DNA of 64,000 bases from Davidsoniella eucalypti (lineage: Eukaryota > Ascomycota > Sordariomycetes > Microascales > Ceratocystidaceae). A program made the translations under genes and the position numbers. The stretch lies in NCBI GenBank assembly GCA_004009845.1, contig RMBW01000088.1:62001-126000 (forward strand). The letters run 5' to 3'. Below the pieces are notes generated by a model that was not told where the DNA came from, did not search any database, and saw only the letters and a program-made list of their open reading frames with translations. Each line of letters begins with the position of its first letter. Within the stretch, counting starts at the first letter, position 1. Positions 32,558-43,847 of the stretch are shown piece by piece.

Positions 32558-35442
32558 ACTACAACAATGTATACATGTAGTTGGAATATCAAATTCTGCA
32601 TGTGAGATCGACTCTGTCAAGAAAAGAAAAACAGAGAGAAAGAGTTGCCGAGGGTGTGATATCAGTCGTCATCATCTGCTGACAGTTGCAAGAGCAGGGA
32701 TCCACAAAGGACGTATTGCTAAAAACATGAAGTATAAAAGTACAGATAGGCAAAGAACTCAAGTCCCAGCTAATCTATGGATTGGTGTGGTTGGGGCCTC
32801 TGGCAGGCGAGGCATGAAAACGCTATGATGACTGGAGATACCGTTCTTCTTAGGGCTACCTCTACCCTTTTCAAAAACATATGGCTCAACAACTTTTAGA
32901 AGAGGACCACTCAGAGCATCTTGGTCAAGCCAATAGAAAGGGCCAATGTCGTCTTTCTTTAGAGTCTTTTTTCCGCGCATCTCGTGTGAACATGGCAAGC
33001 CTAATTGCAAACGTAGCGGTGTGTTAAGGCCTGGTTTTTTTTCTAGGGGGGGTGTCAAATATGGAAAGTGGTGTACGCTTGTTTTCTCTCTCGGTACATG
33101 GAGATAACCCTCACGGTGACTCGAGGTAGACACTTTTTCCTCTTTTTTTTTTCTTTCTTTTTTTTTTCTCTGCATGTTTGTCTGACGATAAGCTTTGGGT
33201 TGCTTTTTTGAGAAGCGCGGCATTTGCTTAAAATACGGCGCTTTTTCTACGTGGGGTTTTGAGCCTCAAAGAAGCTTTGGGAACAAGACGTATTTGTTTT
33301 TGTTTCAGAGAAAAAATACTCATAAGGAAGAATTAGAATCAACAGCTTATGAATTGCCCTGTTTGCCTAGTGAAATTGTATATACCTTGGCCAGTGATTG
33401 TAGCACCAAAGGGGGAGTAAAGGCCTGCACGAATTATTCTCGATATAGAGATAGGTAGTAGTAAAGGTAGTAGATCAACGTAGTTGTGAGTCCAAAGGTT
33501 GACGACGGCTTCTCCTCAGGTTTCCTTCATGTAAACTGCATGTGCTAATAGTTGTACTAAAGGCGTTCAGGGGTGCAGACAGGGCGTCCAAAGAAGGATT
33601 TGGAAGGAGACTTGTTCCGAGGAGACTGTTCCGTGTTGGGTAAGTAGTAGGTAGGCTGCAAATGGAGGCGGGATTTGGCGGGAATGAACCTTTCTAGAGC
33701 TTTTAGTTTCGGCTTGTCGGTCACCGCAGAGTTGCTGTAGAGTGGCTGTAGACGAGCCATAAACGATGAAGAATGCGACGTTGAGCATCTGTAATAGCTT
33801 ACGATCATGTTATACGTAGAGGAAGAGAGCTAACTCTACATGTATATACAGCTACCGCTTGACCGGCTTTGACAGTAAAAGAAAATAGAAATTGTCTGCA
33901 TCATCTCTGTCCAGGGCTCTAGAACCGCTAGTTGGTGGATGTTTGCCAATAGTTGGGTAGGGCGGTTGATGGCGCTAGAGTTCGAAATCTGTTCGACTGG
34001 AGGCGACAACACGGGTGGATAGACTCTGCTTTTTTGCACATTGGGCATGAGCTTTGAGATATTTATGCGACCAAGCGTCTTGATTCCAGATCATGGGTAT
34101 TAGGCCATTTGGCTGCGAAGAGAACGAAGATACATATCCTTCTATGATTCTTTCTGTGCCTCTCAAGGCTATGCTACAAGACAGATATCGGACCAACAGC
34201 GTTGACCGTGTATAACCAGGAGCCAGGATAGCACGGAGAACTCCTCGCCAGGCTATATTTACGTCTGTTTAGCTTGACTTTAGTTGCATGTAGGAGGAGG
34301 AAACCAAAAGAGAAAGAGAAAAAGAAAATAAGAAATATATTAATTTAGGGTGGAATCTTGGAGACAGGAAGGCCCGGAACGAGAATCCTTTTCGGGGTCA
34401 TTGGAGCCGTAAAATAGCAGTGATTTTTGCAATTTTGCATTCTGTTGTTCTGAAGTTGGTGGTTCTATTCTGGAATTCTGGAATCGTATACGGACACAAC
34501 CAAAAATCATGCTCTTCATACGTTCGTCGTGAAGTGCCGCGGCTTGAGAGGTTCCAGTGCTTGTTTTGAGAGCGGTCTTGCCGTAAAAGCTGGATTGGTC
34601 GGATATATGACCGCTTCTAGGTACTTGCGTCTGGCCTTCACCGGGCCATCTGCCTATCTGCATCATAGAGCAAACACCTCAAACAGCCACGACTAACACC
34701 CTGCTTTCCCTTTGCGCCAACATGGCCAGTAGCTAGCCAATAAAGTCACAAATAGTCACCATTGTCGGACGTAGGAACGACCCATGGTCCCAGAAAAGCC
34801 CACGAAAATAGGGTTGCAAATGCTCGATCGGAGACGGAATCGCGGACTTCTAACTTTGTGCCATCGGCCCAACTAACGTCCTGGGACGGGCCGTGGCAGC
34901 TACGCTAGCTCGTCGTGGCTTGTTGACCTTTCCTTTTCTGCTTCTTTTTGGCTAGTCCCGGCTAGTTGCCGTTTTGAGTCATGTCCTCCGTGCTGTGCTA
35001 TCTATGCTCTGGCTGGAGAAAATCTTAAATCTTATAAATACAAATGTACCAGCTGGGCCTTCCTTCCTTGGCTTGTCATACAACAGCTCCTTTTTATGTT
35101 CTTTCCCTCTATCGCCAACTCCTCCAGCTCTTTTCCTGACTAAGCCATCCTCTAGCTTTAGGCACCGAACTATTCCCATCCTTTGCTCCCGTCAAGACCA
35201 TCACTGCCGTTTTTGTCTTCTTTTATACCCGTCTTCTCTCGCGTTGTCGCTAGTCTGCTGTCTGCCCGGCCGCCAGCTTCATTGCCTTGATCGTCTTTCT
35301 TCGCAATCTAATACGAATCCCCAAACCACTCCCACCTCTGTCCATATCTGGCCCAATACAGACCGCTGCGCTTCTACAAGCCACACCACGCATTCCATCA
35401 TCGTTGCCCATCCTGGAAATCCTATCTTCCATCTTCGCGGCC

Positions 35443-38400
35443 ATGCCTGCGGCGGACGCCGTGCCTGAAAAGGCCGAGGGAGAGATCCCTATTCCCGGCC
35501 CTGTTGGCCTGCCCATTATTGGCAACGTCAGCGAGTTCACTCAAGGCGAGGTCCTCGACAATGTCCACCGCTTGGCCGACATCTATGGTGAGTCTGAGAC
35601 CCTAGAAATGTCTACGGCGTGCAAGTGAGACCCGACTTCTGATGCTATCAATAGGCCCCATCTTCAGGTTCAAGATCGGATCTGTTTCTAGAGTCATCAT
35701 CTCTTCGCGTGAGCTGGTCCACGAGGCCTGCAACGAGACTCGTTTCCGCAAGTCGGTCAATGGCCCGCTGCATGTTAGTGAGCTCTTCTGTTAGGCCATG
35801 AAGGCTGCCGTTCCTTTTCTTATCTTGCTGCGTTGTTTTAGTCTCAGGGACGAGAAATCGAACTGCTTCGCCATACCTAATTTGCTATATATGTGAGGTC
35901 CAAAAGTACTGACAACATCTGCAGGAAGTCCGTAATGGCGTGCATGACGGTCTTTTTACAGTAAGCATTGCTCAATTTCACATGCACATATTTAGCCTCC
36001 CAAATAAATCTTATCATGGCCGAATAAACCAATGCCCATTAGTCTACTTACTGACCCAACTCTAGGCCAACCATCACGAGGAAAGATGGGGTGTTGCCCA
36101 CCGCATCCTGATTCCGGCCTTTGGCCCAGTGTCTATGCGCGGCATGTTCGACGAGATGCACGATATTGCTTCCCAGCTAGCCCTTAAATGGGCTCGTAAC
36201 GGTGCCTTCTCGTCTATCTATATCACGGACGATTTCACCCGTTTGACTCTTGACACCCTGGCGCTTTGCTCCATGGACTTCCGCTTCAACTCGTACTATA
36301 CTGAAACCATGCACCCATTCATCAATGCCATGGGTGATTTCTTGATCGAGTCTGGTAACCGCTTTTCTCGACTGGGCGTCGTACAGATGTTCCAGCGTGC
36401 TTCTGATAAGAAGTACTGGGAAGATATTGCCCTGATGCAGCAGACTGCCATGGATGTGCTCAACTACCGCCGTGCCCACCCCACTGACCGCCGTGATCTG
36501 CTGACTGCCATGTTGGACGGCACCGACCCCAAGACGGGCCAGAAGATGGATGACGACAGTATCGTCGACAACTTGATCACTTTTCTGATCGCTGGCCACG
36601 AGACGACTTCTGGTCTCCTGTCCTTTGCTTTCTACCGTATGCTTAAGAACCCTGAGACATACCAGAAAGCCCAGGCCGAAGTTGATTCCGTTATTGGCCG
36701 TGACCCCATCACCGTTGAGCACGTCTATAAGCTGCCGTACATTGCTGCAATTCTGCGTGAGACACTGCGTATTGATTCCCCCATTCCCGGCTTCCCTCTT
36801 GAGGCCAAGGAAGAGACTCTGATGGCCGGCAAGTATCGTATCTACCGCACTGATGTCATAACCTGCATGCTCAAAGGCGTTCACCTGGACCCTGTCATTT
36901 ACCCCGATCCTCTAGTCTTCCGCCCTGAGCGCATGCTGGACGCCGAGTTTGAGAAGCGGATGAAGGAGTATCCTAGCTGCTGGAAGCCTTTTGGCAATGG
37001 CATGCGCGCCTGTATTGGTCGCCCCTTTGCCTGGCAGGAGGCCCTTCTGTGCGTGGCCATGATGCTGCAGAACTTCAACTGTGTCATGGACGACCCGAGC
37101 TACATGCTGCAGCTCAAGCACTCTTTGACCATCAAGCCCAAGGATTTCCGTATTCGTGCCATCCTGCGTCATAACATGAACGCTACCGAGTTAGAGAGAA
37201 GATTGAACGGTGGCCGCTCCGAGCCGACTCAGCGCGTGACTCGCCCCGCAGGTGCTGTGGTGGATTTGAAGGGTAAGCCTATCAGTATCTTATATGGCTC
37301 CAACAGCGGTACCTGCGAGTCGATGGCTCACCGCTTAGCTGCTGATGCTGGCACTCACGGTTTCCGTGCCGTGACAGTTGATGTTCTTGATGCTGCCAAG
37401 GAGAATCTACCCAAGGATCATCCTGTTGTGATCATCACTGCCTCGTATGAGGGTCAGCCTACTGACAACGCCGCTTCGTTTGTCACCTGGTTGGAGTCTC
37501 TGAAGGGCCAGGAGGCCGATGGCGTCAACTATGCCGTCTACGCATGTGGCCATCGTGATTGGGTGCAAACTTTCCACCGTATTCCCAAGCTTGTCGATTC
37601 AACTATCGAAGCCCGTGGTGGTAAGCGACTGGTGGAAATGGGCAGCACTGATGCTGCTGATAGAGATATGTTCAGCGACTTCGAGACCTGGGAGGACGCT
37701 ACTCTTTGGCCCGCCCTTACCGAGAAGTATGGTGTCGAGGAGCAAACCGACGAGAGCAACAGCCTTAGCGTTTCTATTTCTCACCCTCGCACGGAGAACC
37801 TTTACCAGGAAGTCAAAGAGAGTGTTGTCATCGAGAACAAGGAGGTTGCTAGCGGTGAAAGCCCCAAGAAACACATCGAAATCCAGCTTCCTGAGGGCGT
37901 CACTTACCGGGCCGGCGACTACTTGGCTGTTCTGCCTCACAATCCTACTGAGACCGTTGGCCGTGCTGTTCGCCGTTTCGGCCTTAACGCTGATGCCTAC
38001 ATCACCATCTCCGGCGAGACTCGCACTCACCTGCCTGTAGGCAAGGAACTTCCTATCCAAACAGTTCTGAGTGCCTACGTTGAGTTGTCGCAGCCTGCAA
38101 CTAAGCGTAACATTCTTGCTCTGGCCAGTGCTACTAGCGTTAGTGCGGACGCCACCGCACTGAAGGCCTTGACCACCGACGAGGTCTACTCAGCTGAAAT
38201 CACTCAGAAGCGTGTGTCGCTACTTAATATTCTCGAGGACTACCCCTCTGTGCAACTGCCCTTTGGTAGTTTCCTGGGCATGCTGCCTCCTATGCGCGTT
38301 AGACTCTACTCTATCTCGTCTTCACCGCTCCAGCAGAGCAACCTTGTCGCATTGACTTACTCTCTGCTAGACCAGCCCTCACGCTCAGGCCATGGACGCT

Positions 38401-38984
38401 ACATTGGTACGGCTACTAGCTATCTGTCGTTACTGACTGCTGGTGATCGTCTGCACGTCGCCGTGCGCCCTTCACCAGCTGCCTTCCACCTACCAACTGA
38501 CATTGAGAACGTTCCGGTCATTATGATTTCGGCCGGTTCTGGAATTGCGCCGTTCCGTGGCTTTATCCAGGAGCGTGCCACCATGATTGCCGCTGGCCGC
38601 AAACTAGCACCTGCGTTGCTATACTTTGGCTGCCGGTCGCCCGAATACGACGATATCTATGCCGAAGAGTTGGCTGCCTGGGAAGCAGCTGGTGCCGTTA
38701 CAGTCAAGCGTGCTTACTCACGTGATTCCGATAAGAGCAATGGTCACAAGTATGTGCAGCATCTGTTGTACGCGGACCGTGAAGAAACCCTGAAGCTGTG
38801 GCGCCAGGGCGCCAAGGGTTACGTCTGTGGTAGCGGCCGCATGGGCAAGGCAGTTGAGGAGACGGGAGTTCAGATTCTGCTAGAGTCGGCGCTCAAGAAG
38901 GGCGAAGAAATTACAGAGGAGGGAGCGCGCGAGAAGTTTGCTGCTATGCGCAATGACCGTTATGCTACGGATGTCTTCGACTAA
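35443..38984 (+). CDS. CYP505: Self-sufficient cytochrome P450:reductase fusion, CYP505 (P450foxy-like), 4 exons
   Basis: Exons 35443-35587, 35655-35773, 35925-35960 and 36066-38984; 3219 nt, 1072 aa. The P450 half shows the I-helix AGHETTSG (276 on), the ExxR helix (LRETLRIDSP) and the heme ligand Cys416 in FGNGMRACIGRP. A linker leads to the FMN/flavodoxin domain (LYGSNSGTCESMA, about 509-521). The FAD-binding RLYSISSSP (846-854) and NADPH-binding GSGIAPFRGF (924-933) follow. This order equals bacterial P450 BM3 and Fusarium P450foxy, which hydroxylate fatty acids near the omega end using NADPH without a partner reductase. No N-terminal membrane anchor is present (starts MPAADAVPEKAEGEIPIPGP), so it is probably cytosolic or only peripherally bound. 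Substrate is inferred from the family. Exon 3 is only 36 nt. Confidence 0.95.
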
Positions 38985-40416
38985 ACGATATGAGCCGAGC
39001 TATCTCAGTAATTCAGTTGTGGTATTTGTCTGCTTGGATTCATGATTTTGATGTTTTGTTCTTCTTTATTTGCTTATATACGAGTACACCAGCTTCTCGT
39101 ATAGGATATACTTGATCGTTCAATGAAATATATAGACAAACTTGACAATATTCTTCACTTACTCACCCAAAAAGGATAAAGTATATTGTTTTGATGTATC
39201 GCACTTTTGAGTATTATGGGACTTAGTTTCAATCATGTGATACCTAATTTACATTAGTCGAGCAAGCTTGAAGAGCTGAATATAAAATTCTTTTTATAAG
39301 TCAATTCTAAGATTTTTGGTGGACAAAATTGTGTTCAGGTGTTTGTGGTCGTGAGGCCATAGAAAGATTTCCGGCTTGCTTGTATTTCCGGCATGAACTA
39401 CGTTACATAGGGAAAGGATAAAAAGACAGAGGGTGACTTTGACAAGGCCTTTTAACGGTGATAGATTCTTAATTGTCTTTGGGCTGCATTACACTGTCCT
39501 TCAAGTGATATGTATTCTTTAGATAATATCTTCACATTACTCATACCATACAGTCACAATTTATTTAGGCACGTTCTTTGATCCTTGAATGAAATGACAT
39601 TAGTAAATGGTTGAGGAAAATATATACCTTTGATGAAATTGTGTATTTAGTGTATTTAGTGTAACATGGCTGTTGGAAGTGTAGGTTGTATAGCACTTAA
39701 TATCACCAAGATAATGATCTTTAGTATAGCTATGTAGTGATTCATAGATGGTGTTTTTAGAGTAGATATATGAAAGCATGCTAGCAACAAAGTAATATAA
39801 TATGTCTAAGAATGTCACTTGGCTCAAATTTTGACCATGATGGAAATTTGGTCTCATAAATAAGAAGACGAGCCTCAGCAATCAAATTGATAACAGAACT
39901 TCCTTGACCTTGACTCAATAAGGTTACCTCATTATAGGGTTACATCTGGCCTGGGTTGTTTTTTATAAATAAGCTGCATCAAATCGCTCTATGGAATATT
40001 AGTAGTTAATCCTGCTAAGTGTTTATCATAAATTTGCCCGTTATTTGACATTAGCTTTTTGATAAATCCATCTCCACCTGTCTCTTTAGTGTCTCCAAGT
40101 CCTCTTCCTCTCTAATTTGTGCCCACAATTACTCTCTTGTTGTTGATTTGAGGCTATATAACTGCGGTTCTTCCAGCCTTCTTTCACACACACGTGCTGT
40201 CACATGCTTTCGTTTTTTGTCCCTCTTCAGAATTGGCACCAAGTCACTATCTCATACATAGTTGTAGAGTGACATAATACTATTTCTAGTGCTATCGTTA
40301 GAGCCCTGACTACAACTTGCTTTTTTATACCGTTCGAGAACAAGACAGCCAGTATATTACTTGCTTTGATATCGCCGTTCGAAATTACCCATACAAAACA
40401 GACAATATCAGTTGCA
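38985..40416. other. AT-rich intergenic region
   Basis: Marks the left edge of the FunK1 island; visibly AT-richer than the housekeeping block. Short ORFs only, none recognisable. Confidence 0.45.
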
Positions 40417-42942
40417 ATGGATGAATCGCATTTTGAAATCATCAAAACTCATCCTTTTGGTGACAAACTTGATACTTGTTGTCATGGTCTGAAAAGGCTC
40501 CTTATAACAGACTGCTTTGATGCCACCCCAGAAACCTTGCATCAACTTCATAGCTCAGGTAATCTAGGCCAAGGAATTTCTGAGTTGTACTTCATTAACA
40601 TAGACAAATAGATGCTCGACGTCTCATAGGCTATCTTCTTGGGTTATTGGAAGACCACCCATCTGCAGCTCTGCTCCCCTCAAACATAAACCATACCTCA
40701 ACTTTGCAAAGCGATATAAAAAGGCTTAAGAATGCTGTTCAGTCTACATCATTTGACTTCAGGCAACTTGTTGCACTCCTCAATACTTTGATATCCAACA
40801 AGCCCGATGTCGAAATTTGGCAACATATCTACAATGCTGTCATCACATCCACGCCACCGTCATCTTCCAAAATTAAATCACCTTCTGGTCCACACCCCCC
40901 ATTCCGTAGTCACACTAGAAGTATCGTCAGCTCTCAAGAACTCCGCAGTAGTATGGACCCTTTGCTCAGGCAAGAGTTGGCTCCTCTATATGTAGATATT
41001 GATGATTTTGACCAGACATACTTTGGAGGCGTGTGCGACTTGAAACACACATCTGCGGCATTCTTCAAGCAGTGTCAAAGTGGCAACTATATGCCCTTTG
41101 GCAATGGCTGGGAACGGTGGCCTCTCGATGCGACACAAGACGACGTACTTCGCTGGTTCGTGGAATTTCATGAAGAACTATCAAAATTTATAAAAGACCA
41201 TAGACCGACACACCCAATATCCCACCGGAAACTTTTAGCAACGCCGAGCAAGCCAATCCATGGCTCTACTTCAAAACGTATGCTGGATATCGGTTTCATC
41301 AAAGACTCCGACGATTTTGGTAGCTCAAATGCCAGAACTTCCAGACACCATTGGAACCAAATCCTTGTGCCAGGAGAACTGAAGAGAAGCGTACGCGCTG
41401 ATAACACTACGGGATCCTGGCTTGATCTAGCTAAGTATGTTAGGGAGGTGTTTTGTGCCCAGCACACCCGTCGCTTTGTTCTGGGCTTCACCCTCTGTGG
41501 GATCCTTTATGAGAATATGGGAGTTTGATCGGGCAGGCGCAATTGCATCCAAGAAGTTTGACATCAACAAGGACGGGCTCTCTTTTGTTTCTACCATCCT
41601 TGGATTTCTCTGGATGAATGATGAACAGCTTGGATTTGACCCGACCATCTCCACTTCCGAAAATGGCCAGCAGTGCATTGCAATCAACCGCAACAACAAA
41701 GTCGAGCACTTGATCATTGACCACTGCATAACGCATGCCTCATGTGTAGTTGGCCGGGCAACAACTTGCTGGAAAGTCCACAGCAACGACGATCCGAAAA
41801 CGTCTCTTGTTGTCAAGGACTCATGGCAATACCCCGCTCGCGTGGAAGAGGGGGAGTTGCTCCGTAGGGCATCCGATCATGATGTTGTAAATACAGCCCG
41901 GTATCATCACCATGAAACTGTCAAGGTTGGCGGAAATGACGACAATGTCACGGGCAATATTCGGAACAATCTTGCCGTTAAAACCTCGGCAAAGACAGAA
42001 GTAAAACAGCCTCAACAATCAGGCATAAGTACTCCTCAACGCAACTCTTCTCTGCGCCATGCCATAAGCCATGCTGACGACCCGGTCGGTGATGCTGGTG
42101 ATGATACCCCCAGCACTACAGTCGACGCTGCTAGCGACGCTGCTGCAGAAACTGTTGGTGATCCCCACGCCCAGAAACGACAATTGAGCTCTACTGCTAC
42201 CTCTCAACCCTCCATCAAGCGCTTGCGAGGCACTACTCAAACAACAACAGGTGGCCATGTTGTTGCTGTACCAAATCGAGTGCATCGACGAGTTGTGGTT
42301 CGTGATTATGGAACACCGATATATATGGCAAGTTCTCTAGGAGCTATACTTCGTTGTCTCGAGGGCTGCATAGATGGCCACGAGTCACTCTACAAAGCCG
42401 GCTTACTTCACAGGGATATCTCAATCAACAACCTCATGATCAATGAAGACCAGAATAATCAATCGTGGTCTTCATTCTTGATAGATCTCGACCTCGCTAT
42501 TGATCTACGACGAACCGATGCCTCTGAGTTGAAATCAAGAACAGGAACCAGAGCCTTCATGGCAACCCGGCTATTGAAAGGCGACCAGCATTCGTTTATG
42601 CACGACCTTGAATCATTTTTCTGGGTACTGTTCTGGATATGTATTCACTATGTAGGGCCAGGCCAGTCAAGAGTTGTTCCTAAGTATGAAAAATGGAATT
42701 TCGAGAACAGCCTCGATGATCTAGATAAGATAAAGATAGGCACCGTTTATCCGGAAGAACAGTTCCTGGACACAATGAGAGACTGGTTCACTGAATACTG
42801 CCAGCCTCTTCAGCCCTGTATGCTGGAGTTGTGTAAGCTGCTTTTTCCACGTCTCTTGACAAAGAGAGAAGACGATGAGGGACTGTATCAATCAATGAGA
42901 ACGGTGCTTCGTAATGCACAAGCTACATTGAGTATGCCATAG
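40417..42942 (+). pseudogene. FunK1-type protein kinase, copy 1, frameshifted
   Basis: The start MDESHFEIIKTHPFGD aligns with the start of the two other copies. An intron (40559-40629, GTAATC...CATAG) joins HQLHSSG to YLLGLLEDHPSAAL. The second exon runs open until the motif GFTLCG at about 41500, where one extra G in a GGG run (41499-41501) shifts the frame. The downstream frame then continues at once (FMRIWEFDRAGAIAS) to the stop at 42942. Kinase signatures remain: HRDISINNLM (catalytic loop), LIDLDLA (DFG-equivalent) and GTRAFMATRLL (activation segment). In the intact copies the same place reads LCGSRMELWVFD, which fixes the break at one base. It is either a young pseudogene or a sequencing error in the G run. 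FunK1 kinases are a fungal family of largely unknown role. Confidence 0.8.
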
Positions 42943-43769
42943 ACGAATAAGTTGACCCAGAGTTTACTATCTTTGAATTGTACTTTATATATTCTATGTT
43001 ATCAGACTTCTCGTGTGTAGTAGTTAGAATATAGAGAGCGTCGTACTAGCCTTGTGTTGCTGTCTTGCTGTTATTTATGGTTTAGGGTTTTCTATTACGA
43101 ATCTCAATGATTAAATAAAATCATCATTTTATTATCACTCACAACTGTTTGAGATTCTAAAGTCTATATCCATCTAACCCAAAGATGAAGCTTGTTTAAT
43201 ATTTCAGGTTGCAGCAGAAATCTATTCATGAGACTAACAGAATTGAAAGTAAGGCATAGTATTTATTATTTTATGTACATATGTCTTATTGAAGAATCCT
43301 GCTAAAGCTTGAAATATAGCCTATAAATTAAAGTCTCCCAAAGTTTTCACCTAGGCATTTCATCTGGTAGTAAAAGCCACTAGTGTCAGCCTTCTCCTGA
43401 CTACTACTTCAGTTAGAGGAAAGTTTCATTAGGCATTTAATTGTTGTTTTATGGGTTGCCAATCACAATCTTTGTTAGTTAGCCACATAACTATGTTTTC
43501 TTCACTGTTTTCATCTCAACATTGCCGCCACGTATCCACTATAAGCTAAAGCTAACTACTATAAATATATATAAGCAGTTTCCCTCCACAATTTAAAATG
43601 GACAACGGAGTCCATTTGTTGTTATTTGGACATTTTAAAAGTACACCGTATCACGATTTCTCAACTTCTATATCGGCGAAATAAACACCCTCAACATTAC
43701 CATATTTCTTGCGTTAATTCATCATTCTCCTATTCATCCTACTGCAAAATCCCGCTTATGCTGGAAGAG

Positions 43770-43837
43770 GTTTGTTTACATTTTCCTTTCTAACTTCAAT
43801 TGAGGAAACCCTTAACTAACCAGCCATATTCTTATAG
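43770..43837 (+). other. Leader intron and overlapping uORF of FunK1 copy 2
   Basis: A GTTTGT donor and a CTAACCAGCCATATTCTTATAG acceptor enclose 68 bases just upstream of the start codon at 43848. An ATG at 43758 opens a short uORF (MLEE then, after splicing, TYQYGF...) that overlaps the main start out of frame. The same arrangement is present in copy 3. Confidence 0.55.
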
Positions 43838-43847
43838 ACATACCAAT

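Larger units (their letters stand above)
30380..35442. other. 5 kb gene-poor region with short duplicated repeats
   Basis: Holds the La 3' end, two diverged copies of an ~80-bp sequence (31156 and 32472), an 11-bp tandem array, several poly-T/poly-C runs and the P450 promoter (about 34900-35442, pyrimidine-rich from 35090). ORFs up to 154 codons occur (e.g. 32759-33223 on the minus strand) but are low-complexity and unrecognisable, and I do not call them. Confidence 0.45.

Noticed and set aside
32759..33223. 154-codon minus-strand ORF with Lys-rich segment
   Set aside because: Lys run is encoded by a poly-T/C tract; remainder has no family resemblance.
40647..40649. Independent gene starting at TTG 40647
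   Set aside because: The frame joins cleanly through an intron to an upstream exon starting ATG at 40417 that aligns with the paralogues.
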